Below are positions 43,103-52,274 of a stretch of 64,000 nt of DNA, piece after piece. The stretch covers positions 2,134,001 to 2,198,000 of the forward strand of contig NZ_CP011971.1 in the NCBI RefSeq assembly GCF_001579945.1, written 5' to 3'. How positions within the stretch are numbered: position 1 is the first letter of the stretch; every line of letters starts with the position of its first letter. The stretch comes from Steroidobacter denitrificans (lineage in GTDB: Bacteria > Pseudomonadota > Gammaproteobacteria > Steroidobacterales > Steroidobacteraceae). The notes beneath the pieces are model-generated. The model worked only from the letters and a program-made list of their open reading frames with translations. It was not told the origin of the DNA and did not search any database. Position numbers and translations under genes: made by a program.

Positions 43103-43130
43103 AATCCACGGACTGCTCGACGGAAAATCG

Positions 43131-43505
43131 ATGAAGAATTTGTCCCTACTGTTCGCCGGCGCCCTGCTTGCCCTGAGCCTGACAGGCGCCGCACAGGCGG
43201 AGCGCCCGGATCATTTTCGCGGCAAGCCCGCCGCGACACTGAGCGAGGCGGTGAGCAACTTCTCGGAATACAACCAGAAGCTTGCCGCCCTCGTGGCGCA
43301 GAACGACCTGACGCCGGCGGACATGGTCAAGGTACATGAGCTGACCTACACCCTGGAAAATGCGTTGAAGAAAATCAATGCGGAGCTGGCCGGTCTGGCC
43401 GAAGCCCTGGAAGAGGTGCACCTGGCCTCGGAACGGCTGGACGCCGAGACCCTGAAGACCCAGGGTCAAAAATACTTGCAGACGGCTGGCGAGATCATCC
43501 GGTAG
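43131..43505 (+). CDS. Small exported helical protein (DUF6746-like)
   Basis: 124 residues with a clear signal peptide (MKNLSLLFAGALLALSLTGA, cleavage at AQA-ERP). The mature protein is acidic and helical: HFRGKPAATLSEAVSNFSEY, LTPADMVKVHELTYTLENAL and LAEALEEVHLASERLDAETL. It resembles small periplasmic proteins annotated DUF6746 in marine and soil gammaproteobacteria. The promoter and Fur-like box upstream suggest iron-responsive expression. The function is unknown; a metal or haem role is a guess. Confidence 0.85.
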   Translation: MKNLSLLFAGALLALSLTGAAQAERPDHFRGKPAATLSEAVSNFSEYNQKLAALVAQNDLTPADMVKVHELTYTLENALKKINAELAGLAEALEEVHLASERLDAETLKTQGQKYLQTAGEIIR

Positions 43506-43650
43506 CCCGGTCGTCCTGGACTGCTGCCCGAGGCCGCAAACGGCCAGGGTCGCGGATCATCGGGGACGGCTGGGCTCTCGGACGGCAGGGAGCGGCTCGG
43601 CACGGGACGGGCCGGCGCGCGGCGGACTCGCTGCAAGCCGCACCGCCGGA

Positions 43651-43661
43651 CCCCCCCCCCC
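43651..43661. repeat. C11 homopolymer tract at the stop of a lipoprotein gene
   Basis: Eleven C on the plus strand (G11 on the coding strand). The first G forms the last base of the TAG stop at 43661-43663. Length changes would not alter the protein. It may be part of a weak 3' structure or an assembly-sensitive site. Confidence 0.8.
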
Positions 43662-44383
43662 TATTCGCCCCGGTTCTCCTGAGCCGGCATCGACTCGATC
43701 GTCTCGCCGGTGGTATCCCGGAAGGCATTTCCGGTAGCCTCTGCAACAGGCGCCGATGCCTTTTGTTGCGCCACAGCCTCGCCGACGGCGAAGGGAATGG
43801 AGAATGTCCGGGCCAGGTCCTGGCCGTGAATCTGGGTGGTGGCGGTCACCGTGACATAGAAGATTCCGGTGCGATCCGGCAGCAGTGACACGGTATGCCG
43901 ATAGGACTGGCCGGGCTCCACCTGCTCGAAACGCACGCTCAGATCTCCCGCCAAGGTGATCCCATCCATGCCGCCGATCTTGGCATCCAGCGAATCCACT
44001 CCGACGCTGGGCACCAGCGCGATCTGCATTTCCACCGGCACGCCCACGGCCGGCTTGTTCAGGATCTCGTAGCGTATATCCACGGCAGCCCCCGGCTTGG
44101 CCGCACCGACCGCCCGGGCCATCCGTGAAGTCGTCTCATCCACCCCGGCATCGGACCGCGATGCGCTCGCGCCATCCCTTGCCCCCGCCGGGCCCGCCGC
44201 GCCATCGGTGACCGAGCGCGCCGACCCGGCGTCGGCGCCGACGCCGGCTCCGGGTCCGGCCTCGGAACCAGAACCGCCGCCGCAGCCCGGCAGGGCTGCC
44301 AGGGCAGTCAAGGCAGCCAGCATCAGCAGCCTGTTGGCCGATGCGCGACGCGCCTTCCCGATCATTGCTGTCTTGTCATCCAC
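43661..44383 (-). CDS. Predicted lipoprotein, unknown function
   Basis: About 240 residues. The signal ends in LAALPG-Cys, followed by a Gly/Ser/Ala-rich low-complexity linker of some 50 residues, then a beta-rich domain: AAVDIRYEILNKPAVGVPVE, LAGDLSVRFEQVEPGQSYRH, and SLLPDRTGIFYVTVTATTQI. The folded part looks immunoglobulin-like. GTG 44383 is chosen because GGGAAGGA precedes it with good spacing; ATG 44365 and ATG 44449 are alternatives. It is followed in the same direction by nothing close, and preceded by the larger lipoprotein gene 89 bases upstream. Confidence 0.75.
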   Translation of the reverse strand: MDDKTAMIGKARRASANRLLMLAALTALAALPGCGGGSGSEAGPGAGVGADAGSARSVTDGAAGPAGARDGASASRSDAGVDETTSRMARAVGAAKPGAAVDIRYEILNKPAVGVPVEMQIALVPSVGVDSLDAKIGGMDGITLAGDLSVRFEQVEPGQSYRHTVSLLPDRTGIFYVTVTATTQIHGQDLARTFSIPFAVGEAVAQQKASAPVAEATGNAFRDTTGETIESMPAQENRGE

Positions 44384-44472
44384 GAACGAATCCTTCCCGG
44401 CCTTTACGGCCGCGGTCCCGACCCTCATGCAACGATTCATTCTGGTCATGCCTGATGCACTGTTGCAAGCCG

Positions 44473-46443
44473 CTACGACTGACCGGTGATGGACACGGTC
44501 ATGCAGCGCGGCGGTGTGTTGGTCCCCGTCAGGTCCCAGTCATGCACCTCGATAATATAAGTACCGACGCTCAGCGGCAGATGGGCAATCGTCTCCGCAC
44601 CGACCGTATCACTGAGGCCCATCGCGACCGGCGCGCCGCGGCGATACACGTAAATGACCGGATCGGTGGCTGCAACCGTGGACGGATCGAGCGCCGCGCC
44701 CACGGCCTGGATGGTCACGATCCGCTCGGCGCCGTTATCGAAACGCAGGAAACGGTTGTTGCCTAATTTGTTGCCATCCTCGCTGCCCGCCGTGGCACGG
44801 CTGCATAGATTCGTGACCGGCCCATCCAGGGTGATGTCCCGGTAGATCGGCAACACATCCACATCCCCGCCGGCATTGGTTTCATTCGAGCCGAAGGCAT
44901 CGGTGCCGGAAATTCCCTTGGTGGACAACAGATCGCGGATGGCCGTGGAGGATGCGGGATTGGCGCGGCGCAGGGCGTCAGCGAAAGAGAAAATGCTGGT
45001 CAGCGCCTCGGTATTCACCTGTGCGCCGGTCATCACGGCATGAATGGGCGTAAAGCCCAGCGCCACCGGATCGCGCAGTTCGGCATCGTCGTCGAACACA
45101 TCCCACAGGATCTCACCCACCGACATTTCGGAAAACCATCCCTGCGGCGCAGGCGCAAAGCCGCTCTCCAGATCGAAATAGAAATCCCGTGTCACTCCCG
45201 AATGGGAATCCCGGTAGACGGGATCGTTCAGAGCCATGCCCGCGAACGCGTTGCCCCAGCCCTCGCTGAACGCCACGCGCAGATCCAGACGATCCAGCGG
45301 GCCATGCGCCCCGCCGATGGAATCCGAACGCGACAGGCGATCCTCGTAGTAATGCCCGAATTCATGCGCGATCACGTGCGGGTCGAATTCGTCGGTGTCG
45401 CCGGCACCGCCGTCGAAGGCGCCCAGCAGATAGATGCCGGCGGGCAGTTCGCCCGGCGTTGCGCATCCGTCCCTGAAGCCCGCTCCCACATAGAACGACG
45501 TGCCGATCGAGCCGGTGGCCGGACAGAACTCGCCCACTATGCCACGGTTATCCGGACTCCAGTAGAAATTCAGGGCGGGCAGCACCGCCGCGGGGGCGGC
45601 CGACAGGATCAAGGCCTTGGCTTGGAACGCCGTATCCAGGATGGCAAACGGGGCCGCCGCGCGCACGCCGGTGTAACTGCTGCCGTCCCAGCCGGAGGAC
45701 GCGTGCAAATCCAGCATGCCGCCGCTATCCCCGGTGTCGAATGTACTGCTGTCCAGGGCATACAATCGATCGTTGGTATTGTTGCGCACGGCAAAATTCC
45801 AGCTCGAAGCGCCGGCCGTGCGCAACATCTGCGCCTTGACGCGTACCAGGATGCTGCGATTGACCGGAACACGCAGCGCATAGTGTCCGTCCAGATGCGA
45901 TAGGGTCGAAGCGAGAATTTCATTTCCCGCCAGTGCTTCGACGATCGCCTGACGTACCGGTGAGACGACGGCAGCGGCAGGATCGAGTCCTGAACCGACC
46001 GATTTGAACACCACGCGATCGAAGGTGATTCGTCCACTGACGAGCGCCATGCCGGGCGGCAGCGGCTCGATCTCGATCCTCAACGAACCGGTACTGTTTC
46101 CGCCCGGCCCGTGACAATCCAGCGCGAAGCTCGTTGCAGCACTCAACGGGCCGACCGTCTGTGCTCCAGCAAGACTCTTCGGCCCGCTCCAGCCACCGGA
46201 GGCCGAGCAACTGGTGGCATTGGCAACCGACCATTCCAAAGTCGCGAATTCGCCGGCAACGACGGTCTTGTGCTCCGAGCCGATGGAGATCGAGGGTGGT
46301 GACGATCCATCTCCACCCCCGCCATCACTGCCGCCACCACCGCCGCATCCCCACAGGCCCGCGGCGAGAAATATCGTAACGGCGGCCCGTCGAGACCGGT
46401 TCCCGGATATCCTGGTCAGAATGAAGTCCACGTTCGGCGTCAT
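44473..46443 (-). CDS. Large lipoprotein with HExxH metallopeptidase motif
   Basis: 656 residues from ATG 46443. The lipobox is LAAGLWG-Cys, followed by a Gly-rich stretch, then an Ig-like domain (LEWSVANATSCSASGGWSGP). The central region carries PHVIAHEFGHYYEDRLSRSD, a zinc-peptidase HExxH, and downstream VAFSEGWGNAFAGMALNDP, where Glu would be the third ligand. The C-terminal domain (PVIYVYRRGAPVAMG, GTYIIEVHDWDLTG) looks like a beta-sandwich of the pre-peptidase type. It is likely surface or periplasm anchored. Substrate unknown. It is probably co-expressed with the lipoprotein gene downstream. Confidence 0.8.
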   Translation of the reverse strand: MTPNVDFILTRISGNRSRRAAVTIFLAAGLWGCGGGGGSDGGGGDGSSPPSISIGSEHKTVVAGEFATLEWSVANATSCSASGGWSGPKSLAGAQTVGPLSAATSFALDCHGPGGNSTGSLRIEIEPLPPGMALVSGRITFDRVVFKSVGSGLDPAAAVVSPVRQAIVEALAGNEILASTLSHLDGHYALRVPVNRSILVRVKAQMLRTAGASSWNFAVRNNTNDRLYALDSSTFDTGDSGGMLDLHASSGWDGSSYTGVRAAAPFAILDTAFQAKALILSAAPAAVLPALNFYWSPDNRGIVGEFCPATGSIGTSFYVGAGFRDGCATPGELPAGIYLLGAFDGGAGDTDEFDPHVIAHEFGHYYEDRLSRSDSIGGAHGPLDRLDLRVAFSEGWGNAFAGMALNDPVYRDSHSGVTRDFYFDLESGFAPAPQGWFSEMSVGEILWDVFDDDAELRDPVALGFTPIHAVMTGAQVNTEALTSIFSFADALRRANPASSTAIRDLLSTKGISGTDAFGSNETNAGGDVDVLPIYRDITLDGPVTNLCSRATAGSEDGNKLGNNRFLRFDNGAERIVTIQAVGAALDPSTVAATDPVIYVYRRGAPVAMGLSDTVGAETIAHLPLSVGTYIIEVHDWDLTGTNTPPRCMTVSITGQS

Positions 46444-46507
46444 AGGTATACTTCGACGGGTTCGCCACACCGCACGAACGCTATCACAGACCCGCAGCAC
46501 GGCGCGC

Positions 46508-47506
46508 CTACAGCTCCAGCGGCCCTTCCGCCAGCGCGCCCAGCTGCTCGCGCAGGGCCAGCACCTGTTCCTCCCAGTAGCGCGGCTCGATGAACCAGGG
46601 AAAGGCGGCGGGAAACGCCGGATCGCTCCAGCGCCGGGCCAGCCATGCCGAGTAATGAATCATGCGCAAGGTGCGCAGGCTTTCGATCAAGCCTGTTTCA
46701 CGATAATCAAAGGGAGCGAACTGCGTATAGCCCTCCAGCAGATCCGACAACTGCTGCGCCATCTCGGCGCGCGATCCCGACAGCAGCATCCATAAGTCCT
46801 GGATGGCCGGTCCCATCAGGCAATCGTCCAGATCCACGAAGTGCGGCCCCGCGTCGGTCCACAGCACATTGCCCCGATGACAGTCCCCGTGCAGCCGCAG
46901 GGAGCCGGGCTCCGTCTGTTCGAAAGTCGCCGTGATGACCTCCAGCAGGTCGGCGGTCAGGGTATCGTACGCCGTCTGCAGATGCGCCGGTATCCAGCCG
47001 GACTCCAACAGGAAATCACGCGAGGCGCCCCCCAAACGCTCGATGTCCAGCCACTCGCGCTGCTGAAACGCCCGCCGGCGCCCCACTGCATGGATGCGTC
47101 CCAGGAAGCGCCCCATCCAGGCCCGCTGCGCCTGCGTATCCAGTTCCGGCCAGCGCCCGCCGCGGCGCTCGAACAAGGCAAAACGAAATCCCTGGTACTC
47201 GAACAGGCTGCGTCCCTCCCGGAGCAGCGGCGGCACCACGGGTATTTCCGCCTGCGCCAGTTCCAGTGCGAAGTCATGCTCCTCCAGGATCGCCGCCTCG
47301 CTCCAGCACCCCGGGCGATAGAACTTCGCGATCAACGGCGCCCCCGTCTCCATGCCCACTTGATAGACCCGGTTCTCGTAGCTGTTCAAGGCCAGGATGC
47401 GCCGGTCGGACAATCCACCGCAGGACTCGACCGCGGCAATGATCACATCGGGCGTCAGGCGATCGTAGGGATGCGCGGAGGTGGTCAAGGCGTCACACGA
47501 AATCAT
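46508..47506 (-). CDS. srkA: Stress response kinase A (YihE/RdoA family)
   Basis: Ser/Thr protein kinase of the APH fold that in E. coli limits stress-induced death. About 332 residues. Key segments are ILALNSYENRVYQVG, APLIAKFYRPGCWSEAAILE with the ATP lysine, RLHGDCHRGNVLWTDAGPHF with the catalytic HGDxHxxN, and VDLDDCLMGPAIQDLWMLLS with the metal Asp. ATG 47506 fits the family N-terminus; GTG 47557 would add 17 residues. It is divergent from galE across 118 bases. Confidence 0.93.
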   Translation of the reverse strand: MISCDALTTSAHPYDRLTPDVIIAAVESCGGLSDRRILALNSYENRVYQVGMETGAPLIAKFYRPGCWSEAAILEEHDFALELAQAEIPVVPPLLREGRSLFEYQGFRFALFERRGGRWPELDTQAQRAWMGRFLGRIHAVGRRRAFQQREWLDIERLGGASRDFLLESGWIPAHLQTAYDTLTADLLEVITATFEQTEPGSLRLHGDCHRGNVLWTDAGPHFVDLDDCLMGPAIQDLWMLLSGSRAEMAQQLSDLLEGYTQFAPFDYRETGLIESLRTLRMIHYSAWLARRWSDPAFPAAFPWFIEPRYWEEQVLALREQLGALAEGPLEL

Positions 47507-47624
47507 GGAATCGGAGCCATCACGGTAGCGAAATGCCTGCGAGCGCACAATTTGCACTAGAGCGGACTGCTAGAATTTCCTGGAATCAGTCATTCCTGTT
47601 CATTCTGAAGAGCCCATCGAATCC

Positions 47625-48620
47625 ATGTCCATCCTCATTACCGGCGGCGCCGGCTATATCGGCAGCCATGTGGCTCGCCAGCTCGGCGAGCGCCAGGAAA
47701 AGATCGTGATCCTGGACAATCTGTCCACCGGCTTTCGCTCCGCGGTCCTGCACGGCGAACTCATCGTGGGCGATACCGGCGATCGCGAACTGGTGGCGCG
47801 CGTGCTGCGCGAGCATGACATCGACACCGTGATGCATTTCGCCGCCCACACCATCGTGCCCGAATCGGTCAGCGATCCGCTCAAGTATTACGGCAACAAC
47901 ACCTGCTCGACCCGCAATCTGTTGCAGTGCAGCCAGCAGGCCGGCGTGCAGCATTTCGTGTTTTCCTCCACGGCCGCCGTGTACGGCATCCCGGAAGGCG
48001 GCATCGCCGCCGAGGACAGTCCCACCCAGCCCATCAATCCCTACGGCACGTCCAAGCTCATGAGCGAATGGATGCTGCGCGATCTGGCCGCCGCCAGTAC
48101 GCTGCGCCATGTGGTGCTGCGCTATTTCAACGTCGCCGGCTCGGATCCCGGCGGCCGCATCGGCCAATCCACGCTCAAGGCGACCTTGCTGACCAAGGTC
48201 GCCTGCGAGGCGGCGGTGGGCAAGCGCGCCCACATCTCGATCTTCGGCACCGACTACGACACTCCGGACGGCACCGGCGTGCGCGACTACATCCATGTCG
48301 AGGATCTGGCCGCCGCCCACGTCAAGGCGCTGGACTATCTGCGTGCCGGCGGCGCTCCGGTCACCCTGAACTGCGGCTATGGCCACGGCTACAGCGTGCG
48401 TGAACTGATTGCCACCGTCGATCGCCTCAACGGCACGCCGCTGAAAACCCTCGAGGAACCACGCCGGGCCGGCGATCCTCCCACGCTGATCGCCCGCGCC
48501 CAGCGGGTGCGCGAGGTTCTGGGCTGGATTCCGCGGCATGACGATCTGGATACCATCGTGCGCTCCCAGCTCGCCTGGGAACGCCGGCTCCTGGAGACGC
48601 CCGAACTGCAAAAAAATTGA
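47625..48620 (+). CDS. galE: UDP-glucose 4-epimerase
   Basis: Interconverts UDP-glucose and UDP-galactose (or the N-acetyl forms) for surface glycans; cytosolic SDR enzyme. The 331 residues open with ILITGGAGYIGSHVARQLGE (NAD binding). They continue with VMHFAAHTIVPESVSDPLKY and the catalytic FVFSSTAAVYGIP with NPYGTSKLMSEWML (Ser, Tyr-x3-Lys). GVRDYIHVEDLAAAHVKALD and NCGYGHGYSVRELI follow. All catalytic residues are present. It lies apart from the glycan cluster at 53-62 kb. Confidence 0.96.
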   Translation: MSILITGGAGYIGSHVARQLGERQEKIVILDNLSTGFRSAVLHGELIVGDTGDRELVARVLREHDIDTVMHFAAHTIVPESVSDPLKYYGNNTCSTRNLLQCSQQAGVQHFVFSSTAAVYGIPEGGIAAEDSPTQPINPYGTSKLMSEWMLRDLAAASTLRHVVLRYFNVAGSDPGGRIGQSTLKATLLTKVACEAAVGKRAHISIFGTDYDTPDGTGVRDYIHVEDLAAAHVKALDYLRAGGAPVTLNCGYGHGYSVRELIATVDRLNGTPLKTLEEPRRAGDPPTLIARAQRVREVLGWIPRHDDLDTIVRSQLAWERRLLETPELQKN

Positions 48621-48676
48621 GGTGTCGCGCGAAGGTCCGGGAGGCGGCCCGCCGGAAACGGCTAGAATAGATTTTC

Positions 48677-50131
48677 ATGCGCTGGCCTCGCCCCAAATCC
48701 CTGACCGCCCTGCTGCTGAGCGGCTTCGCCCTGGTCTCCGTTCCTTTGCTGCTGGCCGTGGTCATCGGCGCCACCAAGGTCCGTCATCTATCGGATGAAA
48801 GCACCATACTGGTGCGCTCGGGCGTGGAGATCACCCACCACACCCAGCAGCTGTTCCAGCAGATCGCCTCCGTGGAGCGCAGCGTCAAGCTCTACCAGGT
48901 GCTCAGCGACCCCGGCCTGCGCGAGGTCTACCAGGACAGCCGCGAGCGCCTGCGGGTCACCCTGGGCAGTATCGAAAGCATGACCGACGATCCGCTGCGC
49001 CACACCCAGGTGCAGGCGCTGCGCGTGGCGCTGCGGCGCATCGATGCAGCCTTCTCGGCATCCTCGCCGGCCTCCGTCGAGAGCATGCGTGCAGCTGTCG
49101 ACTCCATCGCCTCCATGTGGGAGGCCGCCTTCGCCCTGTCCGCCGCCACCGGCGAGCAAGTGGAGTCCGGTCTGTCCCGGCTCCAGGCGTCCACCGTGGA
49201 GACCCAGCAATACTTGATCTGGCAGTCTGCAGGGCTGATCCTGCTGACCGCCGCGCTGGTGACGATCTTCACGCTGCTGCTGATGCGTCCGATCCGTCAG
49301 ATCGATCGCGCCATCAGCCGGCTCGGCAAGGGCACCTTTTCCCGGACGATCAAGGTACGCGGCCCGACCGACCTGGTGCATCTGGGACGACAACTGGAAT
49401 GGCTGCGCCTACGGCTGCTGGAACTGGCCCAGGAGCGCAATCGCTTCCTGCGCCACATGTCACACGAACTCAAGACGCCGCTGGCAAACATCCGCGAGGG
49501 TACGGAACTGCTCATGGACGGCGCCGTCGGTGAACTCGACAGCGCGCAGCGCGAAGTCGCCACCATCCTGCGCGACAACGGCATCAAGCTGCAGCAGCTG
49601 ATCGAGAATCTGCTGTCCTTCAGTGCCTGGCAAACACGCCATACAGGGCTGGAAATCAGCGAGTTCCGGCTGCGCCCGCTGGTCAAGTCGACGCTGGAGA
49701 CGCATCAACTGGCCTTGCTGGCCCAGCGCGTACACCTCGACCTGAAGGTGCAGGACATCGAACTGCGTGCCGATCGCGCAAAATTGAAATTGATCCTGGA
49801 TAATCTGTTGTCGAATGCACTCAAATATGGTCCGCGAGGCGGTACGATCTACATCCATGCCCACGCCGATCAGGAAATGCTCGTGCTCGACATCGCCGAC
49901 ACCGGACCCGGAGTCTCGCAGGAAGAGCGCAAGGCCATTTTCGAGGCCTTCTACTCGGGGCGCGCGCCCATGGCGGGACACTTGAAAGGCACTGGTATCG
50001 GGCTGTCGGTGGTCTCCGAATTCGTCCAGGCTCATGGAGGCTCGATCGAGATCGTGAACGGCAAATTTCCAGGGGCGCATTTCTGCGTCCGGCTGCCGCT
50101 GGCACCCCAACTCGAGGCGGAGCCGGCCTAG
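48677..50131 (+). CDS. glrK: Sensor histidine kinase (GlrK/QseE-like)
   Basis: 484 residues in the inner membrane: TM1 (TALLLSGFALVSVPLLLAVV), a periplasmic helical sensor of about 150 residues, and TM2 (LILLTAALVTIFTLLLM). A HAMP segment (RPIRQIDRAISRLGKGTF) follows. The H-box is FLRHMSHELKTPLANIREGT near residue 260, the N-box LKLILDNLLSNALKYGPRGG, and the G-boxes DIADTGPGVSQEERK and LKGTGIGLSVVSEFV. It is followed after three bases by the QseG-like lipoprotein and then the sigma-54 activator, the GlrK-QseG-GlrR order of enterobacteria and relatives. Confidence 0.93.
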   Translation: MRWPRPKSLTALLLSGFALVSVPLLLAVVIGATKVRHLSDESTILVRSGVEITHHTQQLFQQIASVERSVKLYQVLSDPGLREVYQDSRERLRVTLGSIESMTDDPLRHTQVQALRVALRRIDAAFSASSPASVESMRAAVDSIASMWEAAFALSAATGEQVESGLSRLQASTVETQQYLIWQSAGLILLTAALVTIFTLLLMRPIRQIDRAISRLGKGTFSRTIKVRGPTDLVHLGRQLEWLRLRLLELAQERNRFLRHMSHELKTPLANIREGTELLMDGAVGELDSAQREVATILRDNGIKLQQLIENLLSFSAWQTRHTGLEISEFRLRPLVKSTLETHQLALLAQRVHLDLKVQDIELRADRAKLKLILDNLLSNALKYGPRGGTIYIHAHADQEMLVLDIADTGPGVSQEERKAIFEAFYSGRAPMAGHLKGTGIGLSVVSEFVQAHGGSIEIVNGKFPGAHFCVRLPLAPQLEAEPA

Positions 50132-50134
50132 CTC

Positions 50135-50839
50135 ATGACGCAACCTCCCACCGAATCAGCCGCCGATGCAGCGACGCTCCCAATGAGCTGGATGGGACTT
50201 TCACCGCTGGTCTTGCTGATGGTCTTGCTGGGCGGCTGCACGTTGACCGGTCAGCTGGGCCGCCCGACGACAGCCTACGCGCCGCCCGCCGCGGATGCCG
50301 GCGCCCTGTACATCTACCTGGAAACCATGAATGCACTGGGCAACGCCGATCCGGCCCGCCAGGCCACCATGTTTCACGAGGTGGAGCATGACTTCATCCA
50401 TGCCCCGACCACCGCCAACACCCTGCGTTACGCGCTCGCCTGCGTGACACCCGGCCACCCCGCCACGCATCCGGACGAGGGCAAGCGCCTGCTGGAGACC
50501 CTGCTCGCCGCGCCCGAACACATGACCCAGGAGGAACGCACGCTCGCCGCGGTAGCGCTGAATGAAACCAATGCCCGCCTGAAACTGGAGACCGAAAATC
50601 GTCGGTTGACGGCGACACTCGACGGACAGAGCCGCTCGCAGGCAAACTTCGACAAGCGTGTCCAGGCCCAATACGACGAGAACATCCGATTGCGCCGCGC
50701 CCTCGCCGAGGCGCAGCAAAAGCTGGATGCCATCAAAGAGATCGAGAGGTCCATCATTGAACGTAGTTCCACGCCCTCTGGCAATCGTGACGCCACCACC
50801 CACCCTGATGAAGCGCAAAGCTCGTCTACTCGTCGTTGA
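50135..50839 (+). CDS. QseG-like outer-membrane lipoprotein
   Basis: 234 residues. LSPLVLLMVLLGG-Cys is the lipobox, near residue 35; ATG 50183 may be the real start since the first 16 residues are not hydrophobic. After APPAADAGALYIYLETMNAL come helical segments (NTLRYALACVTPGHPATHPD) and a C-terminal coiled coil (LNETNARLKLETENRRLTAT; RALAEAQQKLDAIKEIERS). This matches QseG, which interacts with the sensor kinase in the same operon. The 3' end overlaps glrR by 32 bases. Confidence 0.82.
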   Translation: MTQPPTESAADAATLPMSWMGLSPLVLLMVLLGGCTLTGQLGRPTTAYAPPAADAGALYIYLETMNALGNADPARQATMFHEVEHDFIHAPTTANTLRYALACVTPGHPATHPDEGKRLLETLLAAPEHMTQEERTLAAVALNETNARLKLETENRRLTATLDGQSRSQANFDKRVQAQYDENIRLRRALAEAQQKLDAIKEIERSIIERSSTPSGNRDATTHPDEAQSSSTRR

Positions 50840-52145
50840 CGATGACCCCGGGTTACTGCGACTGCTCACGATCCGCCTGCGCGCCGAAAATTACGAGGTC
50901 GAGGCTGTAGAAAGCGCCGCCCTGGCGCTCGCCGCCCTGGCGCGCGTGCGTCCGGACCTGGTCATCACCGACCTGCGCATGGATCAGATGGACGGCATCG
51001 GCCTGCTCAAGGAAATCCAGAGCCGCGCACAGGGACTGCGGGTCATCATTCTTACCGCGCATGGCACCATCCCCGATGCCGTGCAGGCCACTCAAAGCGG
51101 TGCCTTTGCCTTCCTGACCAAGCCGGTGGACAAGCAGGAGCTGCTGGACCAGGTGCAAAAGGCCCTCAAGGTTTCCGGCTTTGCCGATACCAGCGAAGAC
51201 TGGCGCAGCGAAATCATCACCCGCAGCGCCGTCATGGAGGAACGTCTCGCCCAGGCGCACATGGTCGCCGGCACCGATGCCCGGGTCATGATCACCGGCG
51301 AGAGCGGCACCGGCAAGGAATTGCTCGCTCGCGCCATCCATCGCGCCAGCCCCCGCCGCAATCGTCCCTTCGTGGCGATCAATTGCAGCGCCATGGCCGA
51401 GAACCTGCTGGAAAGCGAATTGTTCGGGCATGTCAAAGGCGCCTTTACCGGTGCGATCCGCGAACATCGCGGCCTGTTCCAGGCCGCCGACGGCGGCACC
51501 TTGATGCTGGATGAGATCGGCGACATGCCGATGCGCCTGCAGGTCAAGCTGCTGCGGGTATTGCAGGAGAACCAGGTGCGTCCCGTGGGCAGCACGGAGG
51601 CGACCATCGTCAATGTACGCATCATTTCCGCGACCCATCGCGATCTGAAGCAGCTGATCATGGGCGGGCTGTTCCGCGAGGATCTGTACTATCGTCTGAA
51701 CGTGGTGCACATCGACATTCCGCCGCTGGCGCGCCGCCGCGAGGATGTGCCGCTGCTGATATCGCATTTTCTGGAAAAGATCGCCAAGGAAATCGGTGCA
51801 CAGCGCCACATCTATGCCCCCGAGGCCGTGGAACTGCTGGTCAGCGCCGAATGGCCCGGCAATGTGCGCCAGCTGGAAAATGTGGTGCGTCAGAATGTGG
51901 CGCTGGCCACCAGCCCCATCATGAGCGCCGAACTGGTTCAGGCGGCCCTCGGCGGGGGGCCCTCCCGGCTGCCCTCCTTCGATGAGGCGCGCGACGAATT
52001 CACGCGCAACTACCTGTCGCAGATCCTGCAGATCACCGGCGGCAACGTCAGTCAGGCCGCGCGCCTGGCGAAGCGCAACCGCACCGATTTCTACAAGCTG
52101 CTGGCCCGGCACTCGCTGACGCCGGAGGATTTCAAGCAGCGCTGA
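50808..52145 (+). CDS. glrR: Sigma-54-dependent response regulator (GlrR/QseF-like)
   Basis: 445 residues. Receiver domain: LLVVDDDPGLLRLL, phosphoacceptor in PDLVITDLRMDQMDG, and LTKPVDKQEL. AAA+ domain: Walker A ITGESGTGKELLARAIHRAS, the sigma-54 contact loop GHVKGAFTGAIREHRGLFQA with GAFTGA intact, Walker B GGTLMLDEIGDMPMRLQVKL, and FREDLYYRLNVVHIDIPPL. The C-terminal Fis-type helix-turn-helix is ITGGNVSQAARLAKRNRTDF. ATG 50808 begins MKRKARLLVV; earlier frame starts are artefacts. It ends at a strong terminator. Confidence 0.95.
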   Translation: MKRKARLLVVDDDPGLLRLLTIRLRAENYEVEAVESAALALAALARVRPDLVITDLRMDQMDGIGLLKEIQSRAQGLRVIILTAHGTIPDAVQATQSGAFAFLTKPVDKQELLDQVQKALKVSGFADTSEDWRSEIITRSAVMEERLAQAHMVAGTDARVMITGESGTGKELLARAIHRASPRRNRPFVAINCSAMAENLLESELFGHVKGAFTGAIREHRGLFQAADGGTLMLDEIGDMPMRLQVKLLRVLQENQVRPVGSTEATIVNVRIISATHRDLKQLIMGGLFREDLYYRLNVVHIDIPPLARRREDVPLLISHFLEKIAKEIGAQRHIYAPEAVELLVSAEWPGNVRQLENVVRQNVALATSPIMSAELVQAALGGGPSRLPSFDEARDEFTRNYLSQILQITGGNVSQAARLAKRNRTDFYKLLARHSLTPEDFKQR

Positions 52146-52200
52146 GGCAGCGAAACTCGAGTAGAGACCGGACACTGACCGGCAGGCATATTGAATATCC

Positions 52201-52241
52201 GAAAACGAACAAGCCCCGCATTGCGGGGCTTGTTCGTTTTC
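52201..52241. terminator. Strong bidirectional hairpin terminator
   Basis: GAAAACGAACAAGCCCCGC, ATT loop, and the exact reverse complement: a 19-bp perfect stem with TTTT on the plus side and the matching AAAA giving U-rich ends in both directions. It lies between convergent glrR and the PEP-CTERM gene and should stop both transcripts. Confidence 0.95.
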
Positions 52242-52274
52242 AAACCGGCGTTTCGAGAAACGTTAGGCAGCCAT

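Larger units (their letters stand above)
42740..43130. other. Divergent intergenic region between typA and a Fur-boxed gene
   Basis: 391 bases without a credible gene. It holds the typA promoter (not placed), an 18-bp tandem duplication at 42895-42930, and on the plus side a clear sigma-70 promoter with an overlapping Fur-like box (both listed). Confidence 0.7.

Noticed and set aside
43651-43661. Homopolymer as a phase-variation switch
   Set aside because: It lies after the stop codon of the only credible gene, so length change cannot shift a reading frame.
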